Shown in pieces: positions 1-6,214 of a DNA stretch of 33,775 nucleotides (within the stretch, counting starts at the first letter, position 1; each line of letters starts with the position of its first letter). The notes under the pieces are model-generated. The model was not told the DNA's origin, searched no databases, and saw only the letters and a program-made list of their open reading frames with translations. A program made the translations under genes and the position numbers. Origin of the DNA: an uncultured Clostridia bacterium (lineage in GTDB: Bacteria > Bacillota > Clostridia > Oscillospirales > Ruminococcaceae); assembly GCA_947625155.1 (NCBI GenBank), contig CANQNG010000021.1:1-33775 (forward strand), in the 5' to 3' direction.

Positions 1-28
1 TCTGACACTCCTTTTCTCTTTTTTATTG

Positions 29-57
29 ATTATATCTCTTTGAGCCGGATGTGTCAA
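29..57 (-). promoter_or_regulatory. Consensus sigma-A promoter for a gene left of the window
   Basis: Read on the minus strand, TTGACA lies at 57-52 and TATAAT at 34-29, separated by exactly 17 bp: a perfect vegetative promoter. It points leftward. A good ribosome site, AAAAGGAG, lies at 15-8, so a start codon is expected just outside position 1. The gene it drives is not in the window. Confidence 0.8.
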
Positions 58-69
58 GTTTTATTATAC

Positions 70-142
70 ACCATCATTCTTACGGTGGTAGAGCATGCGG
101 CTGTTAACCGCAGGGTCGTTGGTTCGAGTCCAACAGGTGGCG
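70..142 (+). tRNA. tRNA-Asn (GTT)-like gene with degenerate 5' half
   Basis: The anticodon arm (96-112, 5-bp stem, loop CTGTTAA, anticodon GTT at 103-105) and the T arm (GTTGG / CCAAC with TTCGAGT loop) are canonical for tRNA-Asn. The acceptor 3' strand at 135-141 pairs only partly with 70-76: five of seven positions including one wobble, with mismatches at pairs 1-72 and 7-66. The D stem is poor, 2 of 4 pairs against GAGC at 91-94. No CCA is encoded. There is no room for a plus-strand promoter next to the leftward promoter at 29-57. It could be a decayed tRNA, a 3' fragment left by integration, or a divergent functional copy. Confidence 0.55.
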
Positions 143-146
143 CTGT

Positions 147-174
147 GATCCTCCGAATGTCATTTCGGAGGATC
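147..174 (+). terminator. Hairpin terminator after the tRNA-like gene
   Basis: A perfect 11-bp stem (GATCCTCCGAA with TTCGGAGGATC) and a 6-nt loop, followed by a short AT-rich stretch. It starts 4 nt past the tRNA-like end and suggests the tRNA-like segment is still a transcription unit end. Confidence 0.65.
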
Positions 175-206
175 ATTTATTTGCTCGGGACAAGTGCGGA
201 AAAGCA

Positions 207-235
207 TTGACATTTTCCGGAACTTGTGGTACAAT
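207..235 (+). promoter_or_regulatory. Extended -10 sigma-A promoter for the 73-residue protein
   Basis: TTGACA at 207-212, a 17-bp spacer, TACAAT at 230-235, with the TGG extended -10 triplet just before. It lies about 50 bp upstream of the start codon at 287. The match predicts strong expression. Confidence 0.75.
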
Positions 236-286
236 AAAAGCGGGGAAAGCGTTCCCGCGCAAATTATGTGAATAGGAGGAATTCAA

Positions 287-508
287 ATGGACATTAAGGC
301 AAAAATTGACGAGCTTGTCAACAAGGTGAAGAACGACAAGGACTTCGCCGCAAATTTCTCTGCCGACCCGGTAAAGGCAGTTGAGGGTGTGCTTGGTATA
401 GACTTGCCGGACGATCAGGTGCGTACTATCGCAGACGGTGTGAAAGCACAGATCACCGGCGGTGATCTGCTTGGCAAGGTAGCCGGGATCTTTGGCAAGA
501 AAGGCTGA
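287..508 (+). CDS. Small leader-peptide-like protein, function unknown
   Basis: 73 residues starting at ATG 287 behind AGGAGG at 274-279. The first ~55 residues look helical and charged. The stretch around residues 20-50 (FAANFSADPVKAVEGVLGID, then LPDD) recalls Nif11 / nitrile-hydratase-type leader domains, in which a segment with DPxxA and an LGI-x-LP turn is conserved. A Gly-Gly at 58-59 is followed by a 14-residue glycine-rich, cationic amphipathic tail (DLLGKVAGIFGKKG). That arrangement resembles a double-glycine leader plus a small membrane-active core. No modification enzyme or transporter is adjacent; the gene has its own strong promoter and terminator and stands alone. Similar short proteins are common in gut Clostridia to my recollection, but I know no assigned function. 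The leader reading is inference. Confidence 0.85.
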   Translation: MDIKAKIDELVNKVKNDKDFAANFSADPVKAVEGVLGIDLPDDQVRTIADGVKAQITGGDLLGKVAGIFGKKG

Positions 509-514
509 AAAAAG

Positions 515-549
515 CAGACCGCATTTTCGATCTCCGGAAATGCGGTCTG
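515..549. terminator. Bidirectional intrinsic terminator
   Basis: A perfect 12-bp stem (CAGACCGCATTT / AAATGCGGTCTG), followed by T-rich sequence on the plus strand and by CTTTTTTC on the minus strand. It separates the converging small-peptide gene (ends 508) and mscL (ends 564). Confidence 0.9.
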
Positions 550-563
550 TTTTTATGTATGCG

Positions 564-1091
564 TTATTCATTCTGCTGTGTATCCTGCACACCAGCCTGT
601 GCCTTGAGCAGATCACGGATCTCCGTGAGCAGCAATTCCTCTTTCGTGGGTTCCGGCGGTGCAGGGGGCGCTTCTTCTTCTTTCTTCTTGCCGAAACTCA
701 ACAGCTTGTTGATGCTTTTCATCATCAGGAAAATAATGAAAGCCATGATAATGAAATTGATGACTGCAGTGATGAAATCGCCATAATTGAGTGACATGCT
801 CTGGATCTCATCCAGTGACATCCCCGCATAATCGACCCATGGAAGGCGGATCGAACCTGCGACTTCTGCGCCGCCTACAGATGAGATCAGCGGATTGATG
901 AAATCAGCCGTCAGGGAAGTGACCAGACCTTGGAATGCGCCGCCAATGATGACACCGATCGCCAGATCCATGACATTGCCCTTGAGTGCAAATTCCTTGA
1001 ATTCCTTCAGGAAACCGCCAGCGCTCTTGACACCTTTCAGGGCTGCATCTTTGGCAGCATCCGCTGCCTTGTGTTCGTGTTCGTTTGCCAT
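564..1091 (-). CDS. mscL: Large-conductance mechanosensitive channel MscL
   Basis: 175 residues. MscL forms a pentameric membrane pore that opens under membrane tension and releases solutes during hypo-osmotic shock. The MscL core is clear: the N-terminal helix runs into TM1 (about 38-60, with KGNVMDLAIGVIIGGAF), followed by the DFINPLIS segment, a short periplasmic-side loop and TM2 (about 103-130). An acidic/proline linker and a C-terminal amphipathic helix (TKEELLLTEIRDLL) follow. The N-terminus is about 25 residues longer than in the E. coli protein and is Ala/Lys-rich. AGGAGG at 1101-1106 fixes the ATG at 1091. Only 36 bp separate it from the upstream zinc-ribbon gene, with no terminator or clear promoter between, so the two may be co-transcribed. 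Confidence 0.95.
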   Translation of the reverse strand: MANEHEHKAADAAKDAALKGVKSAGGFLKEFKEFALKGNVMDLAIGVIIGGAFQGLVTSLTADFINPLISSVGGAEVAGSIRLPWVDYAGMSLDEIQSMSLNYGDFITAVINFIIMAFIIFLMMKSINKLLSFGKKKEEEAPPAPPEPTKEELLLTEIRDLLKAQAGVQDTQQNE

Positions 1092-1127
1092 TGTTGTTAT
1101 CCTCCTGCTTTTCCATTATGGTATTTT

Positions 1128-2765
1128 TTAATGCGGCAGAGATGTCGTCACATCGGGCATATCCACAGCATTAGTAAGGTCGATCTCATCTAAACTTGCC
1201 GATCTCATGATGGAACGGTGCGCTTTTGTCCCGCCATTCATCGCATTGAGCTGTGCCACGAGCTGCTCATCGTTGAGCTTTTCCAACTCAGCCATGCCAA
1301 GCGTATCCCTGCCTTTGGGCTTATCGTCAAAGAATTCGTCCGGGGAAATGATCTTGACGGGAGGCTTTTTGGGGGCAGCTCCTTTTTTTCGGGAGGCAGG
1401 TTTTTTTTCACCCTTTTCTGTCTTTTCCGTTTTCTCAGCTTTTTCTGCTTTTTCCTCCTTGGACTTGGAGGCAGATCTTTTTGGCTTCGGCGGCGGAGTC
1501 TCCTCATCGGCAACGCTTGTCACCTCATCCGAACCGAGGCTGATCGAAAATACATGCTCAGACGGTGCCGTACCCTCGCTCATGGTGTAGCCCTTCGGCG
1601 CATCGCTGAAAATGCGGTCGAGCAGTTCCTGCTCATCGGGCATCTGTGGTCCAGCAGGTGCGGTATCCTCCACCGGTTCGTTCATCAGGGCATCTGCACT
1701 GAGGGGAATATCCTCGCTGCCGCTGACCTCCACCACATGCTCCACAGGGACTTCCGGCTGCGGTGCAGGCTGTGCATGAGTCTCCGGCTGCGGTGCAGGC
1801 TGTGCATGAGTCTCCGGCTGCGGCGCAGGCTGTGCATGAGCCTCCGGTTGCGGTGCAGACTGTGCATGAGTCTCCGGCTGCGGTGCAGGCTGTGCATATG
1901 CCTCTGGCTGCGGCGCAGGCTGTGTGTAAGCTTCCGTTTGTGGGACAGGCTGTGCATATGCTTCTGTCTGCGGTGCAGGATATGCGTAAGCTGTAGGCAT
2001 AGGTGCAGGCTGCTGCACGACGGTATCTTGCGGCGGCTGCATCGGCAGAGGGATCACTGCCGGCTGCTGCGGGTTCAGCATCGGCATCTGACACGGCACA
2101 GCGACCATGGTGTACAGCGGATTTCCATAGGGGTCGTAACCGATCAGCTGCGGCATCATTTGTATATAAAGCGGATTCCCTGCAGTATCATATCCCGCAA
2201 GCTGTGGCATCCCGTACATCTGCGGCATCGCATAGCCCGCCATACCGCCATCCGTATCCATCACCGGCGGCACAGCACCCGGCATCATACCGGGCATCAC
2301 GCCTATTTGCGGCTGCTGGGGCATCATATTTGGCATCATGCCCACTTGCTGCTGGGGCATCATGTTTGGCATCATACCCATTTGCTGCTGGGGCATCATG
2401 TTCGGCATCATGCCCATTTGCTGTTGGGGCATCATACCGGGCATCACGCCCATTTGCGGCTGCTGGGGCATCATGCCGGGCATCACACCCATTTGCGGCA
2501 TCCCGTTCGGCATGACATTCATTTGCGGCTGCTGCGGCATGCCGTTCGGCATCATGCCCACCTGCGGAGGGGGCTGCTGCGGCATGGGCGCAGGCGCAGG
2601 TGCAGTCTGTGCGGCAGAAGCGGCATAGTCTTCTGCACGGGATGTGCCAGTTTCCTCGGATCTCGCAAAAAAGCCCCTGTTCTCGCCTTTCAGCGGATAC
2701 CCGCAGAAATTGCAGAACGCAAGCTTCTCATTGCTGAGGACCTTTCCACAGTGCTGACAGATCAT
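1128..2765 (-). CDS. Zinc-ribbon protein with long Pro/Gln/Met-rich repeats
   Basis: 545 residues. I chose the ATG at 2765 over a longer frame because AGGAGGG lies 8 nt upstream (2774-2780) and the product then begins MICQHCG. The N-terminus is a zinc ribbon with two CxxC pairs (CQHC and CNFC). Next comes a Met/Pro/Gln-rich repeat region with a period near 12 residues (MMPQQQMGMMPN type), then segments with repeated DxxGNPLY, nine units of a 10-residue PAPQPETHAQ-type repeat, an acidic stretch, a Lys/Glu-rich stretch, and a conserved-looking tail (LGMAELEKLNDEQLVAQLNA). There is no signal peptide or membrane segment, so it should be cytoplasmic and largely disordered. Function is not recognised; scaffolding or nucleic-acid or protein tethering would fit, but that is inference. 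Confidence 0.85.
   Translation of the reverse strand: MICQHCGKVLSNEKLAFCNFCGYPLKGENRGFFARSEETGTSRAEDYAASAAQTAPAPAPMPQQPPPQVGMMPNGMPQQPQMNVMPNGMPQMGVMPGMMPQQPQMGVMPGMMPQQQMGMMPNMMPQQQMGMMPNMMPQQQVGMMPNMMPQQPQIGVMPGMMPGAVPPVMDTDGGMAGYAMPQMYGMPQLAGYDTAGNPLYIQMMPQLIGYDPYGNPLYTMVAVPCQMPMLNPQQPAVIPLPMQPPQDTVVQQPAPMPTAYAYPAPQTEAYAQPVPQTEAYTQPAPQPEAYAQPAPQPETHAQSAPQPEAHAQPAPQPETHAQPAPQPETHAQPAPQPEVPVEHVVEVSGSEDIPLSADALMNEPVEDTAPAGPQMPDEQELLDRIFSDAPKGYTMSEGTAPSEHVFSISLGSDEVTSVADEETPPPKPKRSASKSKEEKAEKAEKTEKTEKGEKKPASRKKGAAPKKPPVKIISPDEFFDDKPKGRDTLGMAELEKLNDEQLVAQLNAMNGGTKAHRSIMRSASLDEIDLTNAVDMPDVTTSLPH
1740..2010 (-). repeat. In-frame 30-bp tandem repeat, about nine units
   Basis: Each 30-bp unit encodes a 10-residue PAPQPExxAQ motif in the zinc-ribbon protein. 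Adjacent units are nearly identical at the DNA level around 1750-1900 and more diverged toward 2000. Such tracts are prone to copy-number change by slippage. Confidence 0.85.
2275..2560 (-). repeat. In-frame ~36-bp Met/Pro/Gln tandem repeat
   Basis: About seven imperfect units encode 12-residue motifs such as MMPQQQMGMMPN. The units lie N-terminal to the PAPQPE repeats in the same protein and share GGGGCATCAT-type blocks on the plus strand. Confidence 0.8.
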
Positions 2766-2799
2766 GGCTGCCGCCCTCCTTTCTCTTACCGATATAAAT

Positions 2800-2828
2800 A
2801 TTATACCATACCCATCTGGAAATGGCAA
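2800..2828 (-). promoter_or_regulatory. Extended -10 sigma-A promoter for the zinc-ribbon gene
   Basis: Minus strand TTGCCA (2828-2823), 17-bp spacer, TATAAT (2805-2800) preceded by TGG. It lies about 35 bp upstream of the chosen ATG at 2765, which supports that start over the longer frame. Confidence 0.7.
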
Positions 2829-2893
2829 GATGTTTTTGCAAATTATACGATTTCGTTAGTTTTTGTGCGTCCAGTCTGTGCATTTTGACGGAT

Positions 2894-3898
2894 TCAAACA
2901 GTCCCCTTGTAAAACCGTGCCGTAAACACAGCACCCCCGTCAGGCAAATTGCCGGCTTTGAGCGTGCCATTCTGGGAAGTGATGATCGTCCGGGCAAGCG
3001 CCAGCCCGATGCCGAAACTCCCAGCCCCGGCATCCTGTCCTTTATAGAACCGTTCAAAGATGTGCGGCAGATCTTTCTCAGAAATGCCCGTTCCTGTATC
3101 GGAAATGACGATCTCCACATAGAGGGGGTTCTCCGCAGCCCGTATGGTGATCGTTCCGCCGGCAGGTGTGTGTTCCATGCAGTTTTTGAGGATATTGCCA
3201 AGCGCTTCTGCCGTCCATGCCGCATCGCCGCAAAGTTCCCCGGTCGCTTCTATCGTCAGTGTCTGCTCCCGCAATTCCATCGGCAGCCGGAGCGGTCCGC
3301 AGGACTGATCCAGCAGTTCCGCAAGCGGCAGCGTATCCCGCCGCAGCTGCACCGTCTCTGCATCGAGCTTGGAGAGCTTCAGCAGCGCATTCACGAGCCA
3401 GTCGATGCGGGAGAGCATGCTGTGCAGTTCCCCCAGCAGTTCTGCCCGCCGGGTCTCTTCCAGTCCCGTGTCGCCCAGCATCGTCAGCAGCAGGTGCATC
3501 GAGGTCAGCGGTGTGCGCAGCTGATGGGAAATATCTGCCAGCGAATCCGCCAGCCGGCTTTTTTCAGTCGTGAGGTTTTCAGCCGTTTCCCGCAGGCGGA
3601 CAGTCATTTTGTAGATCTCCGAATGCAGTACCGACAGTTCTCCCTCTGTACAGGCAGAAAGCCCCTCCGAGCCTTTCCCGTGCAGAATGCGGTCGAGTTC
3701 TGCCGAAAGCTGTGCGATCCGCCGATACCGTTTCAGCGTCACCAGCAGGTGTGCCCCAGTATAGACAATGCCCAGTACCAGCACAAGTACCCCGCAGGCT
3801 GTTCCGATAAAAAAACCGACCGCACTGCCGATCACGGTCATACCCAGAAACAACAGTAAAGAGCGCTGCACTTCCGGGTTGCGCAAATAGCCCGTCAT
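2894..3898 (-). CDS. Sensor histidine kinase
   Basis: 334 residues. It autophosphorylates on a conserved His and passes the phosphate to the response regulator encoded just upstream. There are two closely spaced membrane segments (about 13-31 and 35-55) with almost no external loop, so the stimulus is probably sensed within or at the membrane, as in intramembrane-sensing kinases. Next comes a linker helix, then the dimerisation/phosphoacceptor motif DISHQLRTP with His125. The ATPase domain follows, with its N box (NILKNCMEHTP, Asn239), ISDTGTGI, FERFYKG and FGIGLALA. Its ATG overlaps the regulator stop by 4 nt. BceS-type kinases usually sit beside a BceAB transporter; none is present here, so the stimulus remains unknown. 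Confidence 0.93.
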   Translation of the reverse strand: MTGYLRNPEVQRSLLLFLGMTVIGSAVGFFIGTACGVLVLVLGIVYTGAHLLVTLKRYRRIAQLSAELDRILHGKGSEGLSACTEGELSVLHSEIYKMTVRLRETAENLTTEKSRLADSLADISHQLRTPLTSMHLLLTMLGDTGLEETRRAELLGELHSMLSRIDWLVNALLKLSKLDAETVQLRRDTLPLAELLDQSCGPLRLPMELREQTLTIEATGELCGDAAWTAEALGNILKNCMEHTPAGGTITIRAAENPLYVEIVISDTGTGISEKDLPHIFERFYKGQDAGAGSFGIGLALARTIITSQNGTLKAGNLPDGGAVFTARFYKGTV

Positions 3899-4563
3899 GG
3901 CAGCTTGTACCCAAGCCCCCGCACCGTCAGGATCAGCTTCGGGTCTTGCGGATCATCTTCTAGCTTGTCCCGCAGCCGCTTGATGTAGACGGTAAGGGTA
4001 TTGTCGTTGACGAATTCCCCCGCAATGTCCCAGATGGATTCCAGCAGCATGGTACGGGAAAGCACTGCGCCCCGGTGGTTGAGGAACACCAGCAGCAGGC
4101 GGTATTCGAGGGCGGAAAGATTGAGGTCACAACCGTTTTTGGCGGCAGTGCCACGCATGGTATCGATGCAGATGTCCCCGAGCTTCGTCACTGCCCCTGC
4201 CCCGGAAGTCAGCCGCAGGACATTGCGGATACGGGAGACCAGTTCCCGGGGGCGGAACGGTTTGGCAATGTAATCATCCGCCCCCAGATCGAACCCGGCT
4301 ACCGTGCTGTATTCATCCGAGGAAGCCGTCAGGAAAATGACAGGCAGCCCATACTCCGCCTTGATCTCCCGGCAGACGGAAAATCCGTTCCCGTCTGCCA
4401 GAGAAATATCCAGCAGCACCAGCGCAAATGTCCGCCTTTGCAGCAGCTCCGCAGCGCCTTGCTGTCCGGGCGCACAGGTCACGTCAAAGTCCTCCGTTTT
4501 CAGGAAAGCGGTCAGATTTTCGCAGATACTGCGGTCATCCTCCACAAGCAGGATCGGTGTCAT
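3895..4563 (-). CDS. OmpR-family response regulator
   Basis: 222 residues. The receiver domain (1-115) has the acidic pocket (EDD near 8-10), phosphoacceptor Asp52 in LLDISLADGNG, Thr79 and Lys101 (AKPF). The C-terminal winged helix (about 125-222) carries the OmpR-type ending YIKRLRDKLEDD and VRGLGYKLP. It should bind DNA when phosphorylated by the kinase that follows. AAGGAG sits upstream of the ATG. The gap to the upstream dockerin esterase is only 12 bp with no promoter or terminator, so all three genes probably form one operon driven from 5940-5968. Confidence 0.94.
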   Translation of the reverse strand: MTPILLVEDDRSICENLTAFLKTEDFDVTCAPGQQGAAELLQRRTFALVLLDISLADGNGFSVCREIKAEYGLPVIFLTASSDEYSTVAGFDLGADDYIAKPFRPRELVSRIRNVLRLTSGAGAVTKLGDICIDTMRGTAAKNGCDLNLSALEYRLLLVFLNHRGAVLSRTMLLESIWDIAGEFVNDNTLTVYIKRLRDKLEDDPQDPKLILTVRGLGYKLP

Positions 4564-4575
4564 GGCACAGTCTCC

Positions 4576-5901
4576 TTATCCGATAGAAACGAGGTGTTTC
4601 AGGAGGGCAAGGTCATAGACATCCGTTGCCCCGTCCTCACAAAGTTCCGCCAGTTCCGGCTTGCCCAATTCCGCCTGACCGAGGAGGTATTTTTGCAGCA
4701 GCACCACATCCGCCAAGTTGACCGCACCGTCTCCATTTACATCGCCGGCAAGGGCTTCCGGATCCGGCTCTGTTCCGGGCTGCGGCGTGTCCTCTGCGGT
4801 ATAGACCCGTTCATACATGGTCTCCGCCCAGATACGGCGCATTTCGGCATAGCCGGTGTCGTTCGGGTGTACGCCGTCGCCGCTGAGCATATCCGGGTTT
4901 TCGGCAAAGAAGGCATCAAAGTCCGGACCGGGAATGACTTCCGGGTAGTCCTCATAAATTTTCCGCACCATGTCATTGTAGTCATCCAGATAATTGGCAA
5001 CATCCGGGTTAGTGGAATGCGGAATGGTCGGCAGGACGGGGATCTTCCCGGCTGCCAAGATCTGTTTGATCATGTAGACGGTGTTCTCATAATAGCCCGC
5101 AGCGCCGGTCTGGTTGCCCCATGCATCATTTGTGCCGTAGGCAATGCTCACGAAATGCGCCTTGCAGTCAGAGAGCCAGCGGTCGATGTTTTCCTTGCCG
5201 TCTTTGCTGGTAATGCCGCCGATGCCGCCGTTTTCCTGAATGGGGAAATACGCCTCGTCCAGCGAATGGACATGCGTCGCAAAGCCCGTGCCGTAGCAGT
5301 TGTTCATCCCGCCGAACGTAATGGAATCCCCATAGAACATCCAAGAATCGCTCACGCCCTCCGACACGTCATGCACGTCAAAATTCAGGGTGACATTGCC
5401 GCCCTCTTTGCCGTCTGCCCCGGTGATGGACAGGCGGATCCAGTTATATCCGGCAAAATCTACAATGTGCTGCCGGGAAGAATAGGTGCAGTCCCTGACC
5501 GTTTCCACAACTTCCCAGCCGTCCTCCGGATACGTGCCGCCGGGGGCAGCATTGACCTCTACGGTATAGTCCGAGGGCTGCATATTGCGCATGACATACA
5601 AGCCAAGCACATCGTAGGAGCTGGTGTTGTACCACACGGCATCAATGACCTGCCGATTTTCCTCCGGGACACCGGAAAGATCATAGGCGATGTAGTCGGG
5701 GGCGCTGCCGCTCCAGAACGTGAAATAGTGTTCATCATTGGCAGCCGTGGCAGTGGCAGGATCACTGCCGGAATAGGCAGGGCAGTTCCGGCTGATGACG
5801 GGGTCAGGGGTGACGGCAGCAGAAGCCGTCAGCGCCGGGAAAGCGCCCGCTGCCGGCAATGCCAGCGCAAAGAACAAGGCGATCGTTTTTCGGAAGTGCA
5901 T
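4576..5901 (-). CDS. Secreted SGNH/GDSL esterase with C-terminal dockerin
   Basis: 441 residues with a signal peptide (1-29, AxA-type end). Residues about 30-185 form a beta-rich, probably jelly-roll domain. The SGNH hydrolase domain has block I GDSITFGG (Ser193), a block II Gly in GGIGG, block III GTND (Asn258), and DGVHPND (Asp342, His345), so the catalytic Ser-Asp-His set is intact. This resembles carbohydrate esterases that remove acetyl groups from plant polysaccharides. The dockerin (386-441) has one good calcium-binding repeat (GDVNGDGAVNLADVVLLQKY) and a second that lacks the DxNxD loop but keeps DVYDLALLK. It would attach to a cohesin on a cellulosome scaffold. The substrate is not determinable from sequence alone. 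Confidence 0.92.
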   Translation of the reverse strand: MHFRKTIALFFALALPAAGAFPALTASAAVTPDPVISRNCPAYSGSDPATATAANDEHYFTFWSGSAPDYIAYDLSGVPEENRQVIDAVWYNTSSYDVLGLYVMRNMQPSDYTVEVNAAPGGTYPEDGWEVVETVRDCTYSSRQHIVDFAGYNWIRLSITGADGKEGGNVTLNFDVHDVSEGVSDSWMFYGDSITFGGMNNCYGTGFATHVHSLDEAYFPIQENGGIGGITSKDGKENIDRWLSDCKAHFVSIAYGTNDAWGNQTGAAGYYENTVYMIKQILAAGKIPVLPTIPHSTNPDVANYLDDYNDMVRKIYEDYPEVIPGPDFDAFFAENPDMLSGDGVHPNDTGYAEMRRIWAETMYERVYTAEDTPQPGTEPDPEALAGDVNGDGAVNLADVVLLQKYLLGQAELGKPELAELCEDGATDVYDLALLKHLVSIG

Positions 5902-5939
5902 AAGATCATACCCTTTCTGTAAAATATCTCTGTATTTCT

Positions 5940-5968
5940 ATTATACTGCATTCCGGCGGATTTGTAAA
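5940..5968 (-). promoter_or_regulatory. Sigma-A promoter for the esterase and two-component genes
   Basis: Minus strand TTTACA (5968-5963), 17-bp spacer, TATAAT (5945-5940), with an AGAAAGGG ribosome site before the ATG at 5901. No other promoter is visible before the kinase gene ends. Confidence 0.7.
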
Positions 5969-6022
5969 GAGTTTCAAAAAAATTGAAGTGGATAATTGCA
6001 GTCATTATGTGCATTCAATACG

Positions 6023-6042
6023 CTTCCGCCCAAGGGCGGAAG
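6023..6042. repeat. Strong 9-bp intergenic hairpin
   Basis: CTTCCGCCC and GGGCGGAAG flank AA, so in RNA the inner pairs must open. It lies in the 313-bp gap 5902-6214, which also holds the esterase promoter, a second GC-rich hairpin and one copy of the dispersed element. It may be a distal terminator or stability element for the methyltransferase mRNA on the minus strand. Confidence 0.5.
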
Positions 6043-6068
6043 GGATAGTTCGGAAAAAAGGAAAGAGG

Positions 6069-6096
6069 GGGGCACTTTTTTGCCAAAAGTGTCCCC
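6069..6096 (-). terminator. Probable terminator of the ponA-methyltransferase operon
   Basis: GGGGCACTTTT pairs with AAAAGTGTCCCC (one bulge) around a short loop. On the minus strand it follows the methyltransferase stop by about 120 nt, beyond the dispersed element, and is followed by a pyrimidine/T-rich run. The second element copy has an analogous hairpin at the same relative place. Confidence 0.6.
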
Positions 6097-6099
6097 TGT

Positions 6100-6192
6100 T
6101 TTCAGCTAAGATAAAAGTAGCAGTCAAGCAAGCCGACCTTTGCCGCTGTAAAGCGGCATTGGGAGGCACAACGGAGGCGGCAGCCTGCCGCC
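6100..6192. repeat. Dispersed structured intergenic element, copy 1
   Basis: This is homologous to 29777-29899. Block A (6100-6124; TTTCAGCTAAGATAAAAGTA...) and block B (6128-6174) are shared; block B is 44/47 identical. Block B holds a hairpin GCCGCT-GTAA-AGCGGC (6142-6157). Copy 2 has GCCGCC-GTAA-GGCGGC, a compensatory T-A to C-G change. A second hairpin follows (GGCGGC / GCCGCC, 6176-6192), again with a different sequence but the same position in copy 2. On the minus strand both copies sit between the gene end and a hairpin terminator. The orientation of function is unknown; on plus-strand RNA the loop would be a GNRA tetraloop. Confidence 0.75.
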
Positions 6193-6214
6193 GCTGCTGG
6201 AGAGGGTCGTCTGT

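Noticed and set aside
1218-2888. Long plus-strand frame of 556 codons rich in Arg, His, Leu and Cys
   Set aside because: Complement of the repeat-containing zinc-ribbon gene; repeats keep the opposite frame open. The minus-strand gene has the promoter, ribosome site and zinc ribbon.
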